The notes: a model not told the origin generated them from the sequence alone. A DNA stretch of 20,411 nucleotides from an uncultured Collinsella sp. (GCA_900751755.1 CAADSP010000045.1:1-20411); one strand, 5' to 3'. Shown: positions 1 to 5,900, numbered from the stretch's first letter. Program-made: numbers and translations.

Positions 1-1
1 C

Positions 2-871
2 GTGGTGTGGGTGGTGGTGCCCGCCGGGCTCTCGCCACTGGGCCCGCCTGCCGCGCCTCAGGCTCCCTACGATGCAGGCGCCGCCGTGCAGGGCTTTTTG
101 ACTGGCTATCAGACCATGGACCTGCTCGCGTCGCTCGCCTTCGGCATCATCATCGCCGAGACCATCCACGAGTTGGGCGTTACCGACGATAGGCGCGTGG
201 CCTTCGAGATCTCGCGTTCGGGTGTGATCGCCGGCGTGCTCATGGCCATCATCTACTGCGGCCTGGCGCTTGCCGGAATGCAACTCGGCACGGTTATGCC
301 CGATGCCACCAACGGCGCTGCCATCCTCGCTCGTTCGGCCTCCATGCATTTTGGGCTTGCTGGCACGGTCGTGGTCTTCGCGATCTTTTTCCTCGCCTGC
401 ATGAACGTGTGCATCGGTCTTATTAGCTGCTGCTCGCGCTATTTCTGTGAGACGTACGTAGTTGAAGGGGGAGCGGAGGCTTCCGAGGAGGCCATGCGCC
501 GCCCCTTCGCGATCCTTGCCTTTGTGTTCGCGGCGTTTTCGTGCGTGCTCTCCAACGTGGGCCTCGACGTGATCCTTATGTTCTCGGTGCCCATGCTTAA
601 CGCCTTGTATCCCGTCGCCATCGTGCTGGTTCTCATGGGTTTGGTACACGGCTTTTGCGACGCTCATCCGCAGGTGTGGGTCTGGGTTGGCGGTGTGGTT
701 GCCGTGCAGAGCGTGATCACCTCGGTCCGCGATGCGTTCTTTGGGGGCACGTGGCTGCCGTTTGATGCGCTGCCGTTGGCGGATATCGGTGCCGCGTGGG
801 CGCCGGTTGCCGTGGTGGCATTTGTGATCGGCCTGCTCCATAGTCGTTTTGTCGCACATTCGAGGAGCTAA
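2..871 (+). CDS. brnQ: Branched-chain amino acid transporter BrnQ (LIVCS family), 5' truncated
   Basis: This is the C-terminal 289 residues of an integral membrane transporter; the window starts inside the gene, so the true start is missing. The family carries leucine, isoleucine and valine across the cytoplasmic membrane with Na+ or H+. A characteristic BrnQ block is visible near residues 33-52 (GYQTMDLLASLAFGIII), which matches the GYxTMDxLASLxFGIII signature of the family. Several hydrophobic stretches follow, roughly residues 74-96, 115-142, 167-216, 225-245 and 262-280, and the protein ends with a short polar tail (HSRFVAHSRS). Full-length BrnQ proteins are about 430-450 residues, so about one third is outside the window. 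No strong terminator follows; a good tRNA promoter lies 12 bp after the stop. It is unrelated in function to the downstream cluster. Confidence 0.88.
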   Translation: MVWVVVPAGLSPLGPPAAPQAPYDAGAAVQGFLTGYQTMDLLASLAFGIIIAETIHELGVTDDRRVAFEISRSGVIAGVLMAIIYCGLALAGMQLGTVMPDATNGAAILARSASMHFGLAGTVVVFAIFFLACMNVCIGLISCCSRYFCETYVVEGGAEASEEAMRRPFAILAFVFAAFSCVLSNVGLDVILMFSVPMLNALYPVAIVLVLMGLVHGFCDAHPQVWVWVGGVVAVQSVITSVRDAFFGGTWLPFDALPLADIGAAWAPVAVVAFVIGLLHSRFVAHSRS

Positions 872-882
872 GGCATCAATGC

Positions 883-911
883 TTGCACAGGCGGGGAGTC
901 TCCCCTATAAT
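883..911 (+). promoter_or_regulatory. Sigma-70-type promoter of the tRNA-Pro/tRNA-Gly unit
   Basis: The -35 element TTGCAC (883-888) and the perfect -10 element TATAAT (906-911) are separated by exactly 17 bp. The element lies 51 bp before the mature 5' end of tRNA-Pro, a sensible leader length. The spacer contains a small palindrome, GGGGA-GTC-TCCCC (893-905), which is unusual inside a stable-RNA promoter. A G/C-rich discriminator, often found at stringently controlled promoters, is not obvious. Confidence 0.8.
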
Positions 912-962
912 TTCCTTCGCTTTGGGACACGCAAGGTTTAGACCTTAGCTGCTCAACACCTT

Positions 963-1039
963 CGGGACGTGGCGCAGTTTGGTAGCGCGCCTGCTTTGGG
1001 AGCAGGATGTCGCAGGTTCAAATCCTGTCGTCCCGACCA
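963..1039 (+). tRNA. tRNA-Pro (anticodon UGG), CCA encoded
   Basis: A full cloverleaf of 77 nt including the encoded CCA can be drawn. The acceptor arms CGGGACG (963-969) and CGTCCCG (1029-1035) pair perfectly, followed by discriminator A (1036) and CCA (1037-1039). The anticodon stem CCTGC/GCAGG encloses the loop TTTGGGA (995-1001), placing anticodon TGG at 997-999. The T-arm carries the standard GGTTCAAATCC core. UGG reads most proline codons by wobble. Confidence 0.97.
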
Positions 1040-1045
1040 TATCTT

Positions 1046-1119
1046 GCGGGCGTAGTTCAATGGTAGAACCCCAGCCTTCCAAGCTGATGACGCGGGTTCG
1101 ATTCCCGTCGCCCGCTCCA
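1046..1119 (+). tRNA. tRNA-Gly (anticodon UCC), CCA encoded
   Basis: A 74-nt cloverleaf starts 6 bp after tRNA-Pro and must share its transcript. The acceptor arms GCGGGCG (1046-1052) and CGCCCGC (1109-1115) pair perfectly, with discriminator T and CCA at 1117-1119. The anticodon loop CTTCCAA (1076-1082) gives anticodon TCC at 1078-1080. The outermost pair of the anticodon stem is a C-A mismatch (1071/1087). The 3' half of this gene is copied several times in the next 280 bp (see repeats). Confidence 0.97.
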
Positions 1120-1134
1120 TAGGATAGTTTTAAC

Positions 1135-1168
1135 GGCTTTGGCTCCATTTGGTGCCAGAGCCGTTTTC
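1135..1168 (+). terminator. Rho-independent terminator of the tRNA unit
   Basis: A hairpin of about 11 bp is formed by GGCTTTGGC-T-CC and GG-T-GCCAGAGCC around an ATTT loop, with one G-U pair and one T-T mismatch, followed by GTTTTCATT. It sits 15 bp after the tRNA-Gly CCA end, as expected for the end of the tRNA transcript. Confidence 0.75.
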
Positions 1169-1178
1169 ATTAGCGTGC

Positions 1179-1200
1179 CGGGCGACGGGAATCGAACTCG
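1179..1200 (-). repeat. Inverted copy of the tRNA-Gly T-arm/acceptor end
   Basis: These 22 bases match the reverse complement of tRNA-Gly positions 1093-1114 at 21 of 22 positions. The copy lies just behind the first terminator, so the real T-arm and this copy could pair across the terminator hairpin in a read-through transcript. Thirteen of its bases (1179-1191) also form a perfect inverted repeat with 1303-1315. Confidence 0.85.
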
Positions 1201-1205
1201 GCAGG

Positions 1206-1299
1206 GTGCGAAGCTGTGAAAATGCGTGAGCATTTTCCAGCGCAGCACGCAAGGGCCAATGGCCCGCAGCGAAACAAGGGTTTGCGAAGCAAACCCTTG
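1206..1299. repeat. Cluster of three tight palindromes
   Basis: Three back-to-back hairpins fill this stretch. The first (1206-1248) has an 8-bp perfect core GAAAATGC-GTGA-GCATTTTC (1218-1237), extended by GCTG/CAGC and GTGC/GCAC across a 3x3 internal loop. The second is GGGCC-AAT-GGCCC (1253-1265). The third (1275-1299) has a perfect 11-bp stem CAAGGGTTTGC with a GAA loop. The cluster is flanked by the inverted tRNA-end copies at 1179-1191 and 1303-1315, so the whole of 1179-1315 has the shape of a small palindromic element with 13-bp terminal inverted repeats. No coding capacity is evident. Confidence 0.8.
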
Positions 1300-1302
1300 G
1301 AC

Positions 1303-1320
1303 TTCCCGTCGCCCGCTCCA
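1303..1320 (+). repeat. Direct copy of the tRNA-Gly 3' end
   Basis: These 18 bases are identical to tRNA-Gly 1102-1119, including the encoded CCA, and lie exactly 201 bp downstream. Partial identity continues into the following GATAG and the start of the next terminator. Such direct copies of a tRNA 3' end resemble attachment-site duplications, but no integrase is present in the window. Confidence 0.9.
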
Positions 1321-1334
1321 CAAGATAGATGAAT

Positions 1335-1368
1335 GGCTCTGGTTCCTTTTGGGACCAGAGCCATTTTC
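1335..1368 (+). terminator. Second Rho-independent terminator-like hairpin
   Basis: A 12-bp stem GGCTCTGGTTCC/GGGACCAGAGCC with one G-U pair closes a TTTT loop and is followed by ATTTTCG. It is related in sequence to the first terminator (1135-1168) and follows the second copy of the tRNA-Gly 3' end at a similar distance, so it appears to be part of the same duplicated unit. Confidence 0.65.
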
Positions 1369-1379
1369 GTAAGTGCACA

Positions 1380-1394
1380 GGGTGACGGAATCGA
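1380..1394 (-). repeat. Degenerate inverted copy of the tRNA-Gly T-arm
   Basis: GGGTGACGGAATCGA resembles the reverse complement of the tRNA-Gly T-arm with one substitution and one missing base. It follows terminator 2 just as the better copy (1179-1200) follows terminator 1, so the order tRNA end, terminator, inverted tRNA end occurs twice. Confidence 0.55.
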
Positions 1395-1479
1395 TGCCGC
1401 CCCGCGCCCCACCTAAGTAGCGTTGAAATATGGACTGTCGTTTGGCTTTTGCGAACCCATTGAAGGCCGGGGTAGCTAA

Positions 1480-1549
1480 TTTGGGATGGGGCTTTTTGAC
1501 TTACTCTAGCGATCGGCTGGCAAATGTGGTCAAAAAGCCCTGTTCCAAA
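1480..1549. repeat. Intergenic inverted repeat 1 (21-bp arms)
   Basis: The arms 1480-1500 and 1529-1549 are reverse complements except for about three positions; the inner 11 bases GGCTTTTTGAC/GTCAAAAAGCC are perfect. The loop is 28 bp. No open frame with a ribosome binding site overlaps it convincingly. Confidence 0.75.
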
Positions 1550-1568
1550 ATGACTGGTCTGGTGCTGA

Positions 1569-1728
1569 GCCACGAAAGCGGCCCATCTACTACGTTTGGC
1601 CCGCAGGGGTCGACAATGGCAGCATTTTTGTAAAATCGGCAAGCCGTCTACCAGCGGTTTTGATATTTCGGATTTCGGTATGGTCGAGGGCGATCGGTTA
1701 AACGTAGTAGATAGGCCCATTTCGTGGC
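1569..1728. repeat. Intergenic inverted repeat 2 (29-bp arms)
   Basis: The arms 1569-1597 and 1700-1728 are reverse complements at about 25 of 29 positions, with perfect ends GCCACGAAA/TTTCGTGGC and CTACTACGTTT/AAACGTAGTAG. The 102-bp interior contains no supported gene. Mismatches lie in the middle of the arms, a pattern seen when an RNA stem or terminal repeat is kept while its centre drifts. Confidence 0.75.
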
Positions 1729-1779
1729 GAACAGTAGGATTCGCGGTCCAAGGCTGCCGGTTTCGGATGGCCAACCTGG

Positions 1780-1848
1780 AAGTTGCGGTGGAATAGTTCC
1801 TAAAAGGCCCGTGGAAGCTTGAAAACAGGAACCATTTCACCGCAACTT
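1780..1848. repeat. Intergenic inverted repeat 3 (22-bp arms), beyond the PIN gene
   Basis: The arms 1780-1801 and 1827-1848 pair with two mismatches in 22, around a 25-bp loop. It lies 15 bp beyond the stop codon of the minus-strand PIN gene and could end that transcript, although no clear T-tract follows on the minus strand. Confidence 0.75.
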
Positions 1849-1862
1849 AGGGTGGGATGGGG

Positions 1863-2339
1863 CTAGTGGCGGGATTGGTGGCGGAGCTTGTCGATGGTGG
1901 AGTCGGTGCTTCGGCTGTGGGCTTCGGCGGCGCGGTCGCGAGCATCGGCGGCGGTTTGGCGCTTGCGACGGTAATCGATCATGCCTTGGATGATGGGCTT
2001 GCCAAAGCTCACGACATCATCGTTGTAGATGGCGGTTCGGGCTGCGAGGAGGCAGTCGGTAAAGTCCATATGGGTCTTGCCAAAGAGTTTGACGGCAAGG
2101 GCGACAACGGTGGGCTCGTCGACCATGACGTCATCGAGCAGCCTTTTCAAGGCCGCAGCAATCTCAACGCGGGGAACCTTATAGACGTCGCGCAGCGTGA
2201 CCACGACGCGTGTGATGATTTCGGGGTAGACGCGAGCGGTGCGCGTGGCGATGACCTTGGCAGCGCGCGGTGACAGAACTTCGTCGTCGTCAAGCAGGTA
2301 GCTCAGGATGACGGTCTCGTCGATGATGGTGCTACTCAT
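1863..2339 (-). CDS. PIN-domain toxin-like protein (VapC-type)
   Basis: The 158-residue product looks like a PIN-fold ribonuclease of a type II toxin-antitoxin system; known relatives cleave RNA with Mg2+ held by conserved acidic residues. Candidate active-site residues are D7 (TIIDETV), E40 (YPEII), and D92 and D95 (MDFTDCLLAA). The usual late acidic residue in the TFD motif is replaced by glycine (VSFGKP, G113), so catalysis may be altered. About 30 charged residues follow the domain (from residue 122), longer than many VapCs. The start ATG overlaps the last 8 bases of the upstream antitoxin gene (ATGAGTAG), which implies translational coupling. The pairing with a RelB/DinJ-type antitoxin instead of a VapB is a known but less common mix. 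The activity itself is inference. Confidence 0.75.
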   Translation of the reverse strand: MSSTIIDETVILSYLLDDDEVLSPRAAKVIATRTARVYPEIITRVVVTLRDVYKVPRVEIAAALKRLLDDVMVDEPTVVALAVKLFGKTHMDFTDCLLAARTAIYNDDVVSFGKPIIQGMIDYRRKRQTAADARDRAAEAHSRSTDSTIDKLRHQSRH

Positions 2340-2655
2340 GGATATTTACTTCCTCGGGACCCAAAATCGAATCGTCGCTTTCTGTAGCAAGGTACTCAAT
2401 CCAGGCATTGCGCTCCTCGGAGCGGCGATTGGGGTCCCCATATGCTTTGAGCGATCCATAGGCGGCGGTGCCGTCCTTTGAGCGCACGGCGACCGGTTGA
2501 AAGGGAAGCTTGCGCATCAAAATGCTCTGCGCGACAAAAAGGCGAACGGCCTCGGCAAGCGATGTGCCCATGGCGTCGTAGAGATGCTCGGCATGCTGCT
2601 TGTCTTCCTCGCGAATGCGCACCTGCAGGATGGCTCGTTTTTGAGTCGATGTCAT
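2332..2655 (-). CDS. RelB/DinJ-family antitoxin (ribbon-helix-helix)
   Basis: The 107-residue protein should bind and neutralise the PIN protein and repress its own promoter. Its N-terminal half (about residues 8-50: a short basic strand LQVRIREEDK, then two helices with AEHLYDAMGTSLAEAVRLFV) is the typical RelB/DinJ ribbon-helix-helix dimer fold. The C-terminal half is polar and acidic, suited to wrap the toxin. The ATG at 2655 is chosen because AAGGGAGG lies 6 bases upstream; an in-frame GTG directly before it would add one residue. The stop overlaps the toxin start by 8 bp. A palindrome about 50 bp upstream (2706-2719) is a candidate operator. Confidence 0.8.
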   Translation of the reverse strand: MTSTQKRAILQVRIREEDKQHAEHLYDAMGTSLAEAVRLFVAQSILMRKLPFQPVAVRSKDGTAAYGSLKAYGDPNRRSEERNAWIEYLATESDDSILGPEEVNIHE

Positions 2656-2705
2656 CACTGGCCTCCCTTAATGAGCGTGCAATATGAATAGTCAAATACA
2701 GCATC

Positions 2706-2719
2706 GGCTAATAATAGCC
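2706..2719. promoter_or_regulatory. Candidate antitoxin operator palindrome
   Basis: GGCTA-ATAA-TAGCC is a 14-bp perfect palindrome (5-bp arms) about 50 bp upstream of the antitoxin start, in AT-rich DNA. Ribbon-helix-helix antitoxins usually bind short palindromes of this kind over their own promoter. The promoter itself is not clear; TTGACT on the minus strand (about 2689-2694) could be a -35 element but lacks a good -10. Confidence 0.45.
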
Positions 2720-2880
2720 AATTTTATAACAACTACTTTATTGCACTAGAGTAATTGAGATTGAACAATAATACAAACGTACTACATCCTTCAGAAGCGA
2801 GCGTGAAATCTTTCGTGGATGTACGCATGTAATACACCCACCTTTATAGCTTCTAGAGAATAATTCCAACCTGCCAAAAC
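2720..2880. other. AT-rich intergenic control DNA, no gene
   Basis: This stretch is much richer in A/T than the flanking genes and has no supported coding frame. A TTGCAC at 2741-2746 with AACAAT 17 bp on (2764-2769) is a possible weak rightward promoter. An imperfect inverted repeat built on ACATCC/GGATGT lies at about 2784-2823. Nothing else is clear. Confidence 0.4.
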
Positions 2881-2906
2881 CCCTGCAATACACCCGTATT
2901 GCAGGG
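2881..2906. promoter_or_regulatory. Perfect palindrome upstream of the formate hydrogenlyase genes
   Basis: CCCTGCAATAC and GTATTGCAGGG form perfect 11-bp arms around ACCC. On the plus strand no T-tract follows, so it is not a terminator in that direction. Its centre lies about 45 bp before a possible -10 element (2938-2943), a distance typical of activator sites, so it is a candidate binding site for the regulator of the downstream operon. The regulator is unknown. On the minus strand it is followed by only four T residues. Confidence 0.5.
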
Positions 2907-2937
2907 CGTATGCTCAAGTTTGCCACCTGCAACTGCG

Positions 2938-2943
2938 TATATT
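2938..2943 (+). promoter_or_regulatory. Possible -10 element of the formate hydrogenlyase operon
   Basis: TATATT lies about 140 bp before the first gene and just before the structured leader. No acceptable -35 element exists at 16-18 bp, which would fit an activator-dependent promoter served by the palindrome at 2881-2906. No sigma-54 element (TGGC-N9-GC) was found near it. This is a suggestion only. Confidence 0.3.
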
Positions 2944-2969
2944 TAACCTGTATATCGTTGGAGGAACTC

Positions 2970-3075
2970 TATCGAAGCGCCTGTTTCGCCGCATGCGCTC
3001 GATACGCCGATGCCGGACCACGGGCGGTCCGGGGTAACGTCGACAGGGTCTCTCCGGCAAGGGATTCAGGAGGGA
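2970..3075 (+). promoter_or_regulatory. Structured 5' leader with a ribosome-binding-site-sequestering hairpin
   Basis: Three stems can be drawn. Stem A pairs TATCGAAGCGC (2970-2980) with GCGCTCGATA (2995-3004), leaving one bulged base. Stem B pairs CCGGACC (3013-3019) with GGTCCGG (3026-3032). Stem C pairs TCTCTCC (3049-3055) with GGAGGGA (3069-3075), which is the ribosome binding site of the next gene. An alternative pairing of TGCCGG (3011-3016) with CCGGCA (3054-3059) would break stems B and C and free the site. This is the form of a translational switch. A molybdenum/tungsten cofactor riboswitch would make sense before a formate dehydrogenase, but the sequence does not clearly match the motif as I recall it, so the ligand is open. 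Confidence 0.45.
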
Positions 3076-3084
3076 GTGAACAAC

Positions 3085-3603
3085 ATGGGTAATAAGCGAG
3101 TCGTAGCCGATTCTTCGCGCTGCATTGGGTGTCAAACCTGCATGGCGGCGTGTATCGAGGCGCACGACATCCCCGGTAACATCGCCGCGCCGCGCCTGCG
3201 CGTGACGCGTACGTACGAGATCTCCGCACCGGTGGCTTGCCATCACTGCGAGGATGCCCCGTGCGCGAAGGCCTGTCCTACGGGCGCCTTGTTCTTTGAT
3301 CCAAAGAACCATCGCATCGGCGTCAACGAGGACAACTGCATCGGCTGCAAGAGCTGCGTCATGGCATGCCCCTTTGGCGCCGTGAGCGTGGCGACCACGC
3401 AGGTTCCGGTCTTGATGGGCGACGTTCGCGTGGGTTCGCAGACCAAGAGCTTCGTGCTCAAGTGCGACCTGTGCGTGGACCGTCCCGGCGGTCCGGCGTG
3501 TGCCGAGGCGTGCCCGACCAAGGGCCTCACCCTGGTAGACGAGGAGCGTCTGGCGGAGCTGACCGCCGAGCGTGCCCGCGCCACCATCGAAAACGAGGCG
3601 TAA
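3085..3603 (+). CDS. hydN: HydN-like four-cluster 4Fe-4S electron carrier of formate dehydrogenase H
   Basis: The 172-residue soluble ferredoxin-like protein should carry electrons between FdhF and the hydrogenase arm. Sixteen cysteines form four [4Fe-4S] motifs: CIGCQTCMAAC (C13-C23), CHHCEDAPCAKACP, CIGCKSCVMACP and CDLCVDRPGGPACAEACP. Size and C-terminal end (ERLAELTAERARATIE) are close to E. coli HydN (175 aa), which lacks the longer C-terminus of HycB/HyfA. The ATG is chosen because CAGGAGGG lies 10 bases upstream; an in-frame GTG three codons earlier sits directly on that site, and farther upstream starts would reach into the leader stems. It is the first gene of the operon, with fdhF following after 74 bp, so it is probably the direct partner of FdhF. 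HycB-type naming is the alternative. Confidence 0.85.
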   Translation: MGNKRVVADSSRCIGCQTCMAACIEAHDIPGNIAAPRLRVTRTYEISAPVACHHCEDAPCAKACPTGALFFDPKNHRIGVNEDNCIGCKSCVMACPFGAVSVATTQVPVLMGDVRVGSQTKSFVLKCDLCVDRPGGPACAEACPTKGLTLVDEERLAELTAERARATIENEA

Positions 3604-3638
3604 GCGTCGGGCGACAGGCCCAATGATTGTCAAATAAG

Positions 3639-3654
3639 TACCGAGTATTCGGTA
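3639..3654 (+). other. Short intercistronic hairpin before fdhF
   Basis: TACCGA-GTAT-TCGGTA gives a perfect 6-bp stem, 23 bp before the fdhF start and just upstream of its AAGGAGGG ribosome binding site. It has no T-tract. It may be a processing or stability element; its role is unknown. Confidence 0.4.
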
Positions 3655-3677
3655 GCAGAGAAAGGAAGGAGGGTGTC

Positions 3678-5900
3678 ATGGAGAAGCATAAAGTGATCTG
3701 CCCGTACTGCGGCGCCGGTTGCCAGTTTAACCTCCTGGTCCAAAACGGGCAGGTCGTGGGTACCGAACCGCTCAACGGCATCACCAATCAGGGCGAGCTG
3801 TGCCTTAAGGGCATGAGCGGCTACGACTTCATCAACGACACCAAGATCTTGACTCCTCGCGTACTGCACCCGATGATCCGCCGCACCAAGGGCGCGGATC
3901 TTGAGCGCGTAAGCTGGGACGAGGCGCTGGATTTCACCGCATCTAAGATGCAGGCCATAATTGACGAATATGGTCCTAACGCTGTCATGACCACCGGCTC
4001 TTCGCGAGGCGGCGGCAATGAGGCGAACTACGTCATGCAGAAGTTTACGCGTGCGTGCATCGGCACCCACAGCGTAGACAACTGCGCCCGTACTTGACAC
4101 GGCCCTACTGTCCTCGGTCTGATGGACACGGTTGGTTCAGGTTGCATGTCATGCTCCATCCCCGGTATGGAGGATGCGGGCTGCATTTTCCTCTTCGGCT
4201 ATAACCCTGCCGATTCGCACCCCATCGTCGCAAGGCGTATCGTGCGAGCCAAAGAAAAGGGTTGCAAGATCATCGTCGCCGACCCGCGCCATATCGAAAC
4301 TGCGCGTATCGCCGATCTCTACCTTCCGATCAAGAACGGTTGCAACGTCGCGTTCCTCAACGCCTTTGCCAACTGCTTGGTCAACGATGGCCTCTACGAC
4401 AAGGAATTCGTCGCCGAGCACACGAACGGCTTTGACGAGTGGTGGGAGACCATCAAGAACTACACTCCCGAATCCGTACAGGACATCACGGGTGTCGAGC
4501 CCGCGTTGATCCACCAAGCTGCCGAGATGTACGCCACGGCGAAGCCCTCTGCCATCATTGGCTGGGGCATGGGCGTATGCCAGCAGAAGCAGAACCTGAA
4601 GACGGTGCACACCATCGCCTCCATCGCCTGCGTTGCCGGTCAGATCGGCAAACCCAATTCCGGTCTCGCGCCCGTGCGTGGCCAGAATAACGTCCAGGGC
4701 TCTTGCGATATGGGCATGCTGCCCAACCTGTACCCTGGCTACCAGAAAGTCACCGACCCGGCAGTGCGTGCCAAGTTTGCCAAGGCTTGGGGCGTGCCCG
4801 AGGAAAAGCTCCCGCTCGAGGAGGGCTACAAGCTCACCGACCTGGGCCACCTGGTCGACGAGGGCAAGGTGCACTGCTTCTACAACTACGGCGAGGACCC
4901 GGTGCAGACCGAGCCCGATTCGGCCGGTATGCGCAAGACGCTCTCCGAGCTGGATCTGTTCATTTGCCAGGACATCTTTATGACGCAGACGACCATGCTC
5001 GCCGACGTCATCCTGCCCGCTACCTCTTGGGGCGAGCACGAGGGTGTCTTTACTGCATCCGACCGTAGCTTCCAGCACTTTGACGCGGCTGTTCCGCCCA
5101 AGGGCGAGTGCCGTCACGACTGGGAGATCTTCGCGGACCTGTCCACGCGTATGGGTTACCCCATGCACTACGACAACACCGAGCAGATCTGGAACGAGTG
5201 CATTAGCCTGTGCCCCAACTTTGTGGGCGCGACCTACGAGAAGATGGCTCCCGAGGGCGGCTACGCCCAGTGGCCTGTCAAGAGCACCGATGTGAACGAC
5301 CACGGTACGCCCGACATGTTCGCTGGTGGCAAGTTCACCACCAAGGACGGTCGCGCCAACCTGATGGCGCACGACTGGGAGGCGCCTTCCGAGCTTCCCG
5401 ACGATGAGTACCCGCTCATCCTGTGCACCGTCCGCGAGGTCGGCCACTACAGCTGCCGCTCGATGACCGGCAACTGCAAGACGCTGGCGCTGCTTGCCGA
5501 CGAGCCCGGTTTTGTCCGCATGAATCCCGCGGACGCCGAGGCGCGCGGCATCAAGAACGGCGACATCGTCTCGATTCACAGCCGCCGCGGCCAGGTATAC
5601 AGCCGCGCCGACGTGAGCGACCGCATCAACAAGGGCACGGTCTATATGACCTACCAGTGGTGGATCGGCAAGTGCAACGAGCTGACCATTCACAAGGTCG
5701 ACCCGGTCTCGCATACGCCCGAGGACAAGTTCTCCGCCTGCCAGGTCGACGCTATCGCCGACCAGGTCTGGGCCGAGGGCGAGGTGGAGCGTCAGTACAC
5801 CGAGCTCAAGCAGGCTCTGGTGGACGCCGCCGCTCCCCAGGACGTTGAGCCCGGCGCCGCCAAGTTCGACGACGAGACGCACGTGAATCAAATCGTGTAG
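3678..5900 (+). CDS. fdhF: Formate dehydrogenase H, selenocysteine-containing, Mo/W-bisMGD
   Basis: This 740-residue enzyme oxidises formate to CO2 and feeds electrons to the hydrogenase. It is read through an in-frame UGA (4095-4097) at codon 140, exactly the position of selenocysteine in E. coli FdhH, in the context DNCART-Sec-HGP. Other key residues agree: cluster ligands C8, C11, C15 and C42, the electron-relay K44, H141 after Sec, and R334 (PVRGQNNVQG), equivalent to R333. The C-terminal half contains the long MGD-binding run around YSCRSMTGNC. It is somewhat longer than E. coli FdhH (715 aa), mainly through an extended C-terminus. There is no Tat signal, so it is cytoplasmic. The start ATG follows AAGGAGGG by 4-5 bases. 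Ordinary gene finding would split it into a 139-codon fragment and a separate 592-codon gene; it is not a pseudogene. Selenium genes (selA/B/C/D) must lie elsewhere. Confidence 0.96.
4095..4135 (+). promoter_or_regulatory. SECIS element in fdhF (UGA selenocysteine codon plus hairpin)
   Basis: Directly after the UGA, TGTCC (4109-4113) pairs with GGACA (4124-4128) around a 10-base loop TCGGTCTGAT, with further weak pairing outside (ACT with GGT across a bulge). The loop contains GGTCT, the element I recall as needed for SelB binding in the E. coli fdhF SECIS, and its distance from the UGA is similar. The hairpin is also coding sequence (GPTVLGLMD). Confidence 0.8.

Larger units (their letters stand above)
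1120..1862. other. Gene-free palindrome-rich interval
   Basis: Apart from the terminators and repeats listed separately, nothing convincing is seen here. The open frames that cross it (for example on the minus strand 1130-1840) are readings through palindromes and antisense tRNA copies, lack good ribosome binding sites, and resemble no protein family I recognise. The interval separates the rightward tRNA unit from the leftward toxin-antitoxin pair. Confidence 0.7.

Noticed and set aside
945..1148. Minus-strand open frame of 67 codons over the tRNA genes (GAGDGNRTRVISLEG type)
   Set aside because: It is the antisense reading of tRNA-Pro and tRNA-Gly, a well-known false protein family in databases.
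1206..1299. CRISPR array
   Set aside because: The palindromes differ from each other and there are no equal spacers or cas genes.
1093..1320. Integrated genomic island bounded by tRNA-Gly att sites
   Set aside because: The direct copies are only 201 bp apart and no integrase lies between or near them.
1130..1840. Minus-strand open frame of 236 codons
   Set aside because: It runs through terminators, tRNA-end copies and palindromes, has no convincing ribosome binding site and no protein-like pattern.
2970..3075. Firm call of a molybdenum cofactor riboswitch
   Set aside because: The context fits, but the conserved core as I remember it from E. coli moaA is not visible; only a structured leader is claimed.
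2910..3092. Small plus-strand open frame of 60 codons before the HydN-like gene
   Set aside because: It lies in the structured leader, has no ribosome binding site and overlaps the real start region.
4095..4097. Premature stop (pseudogene) in fdhF
   Set aside because: The UGA is at the exact selenocysteine position, is followed by a SECIS-like hairpin, and the frame continues with full homology.
4149..5891. Minus-strand open frame of 580 codons opposite fdhF
   Set aside because: It is a shadow caused by high third-position GC; the plus-strand frame has full family identity and active-site residues.
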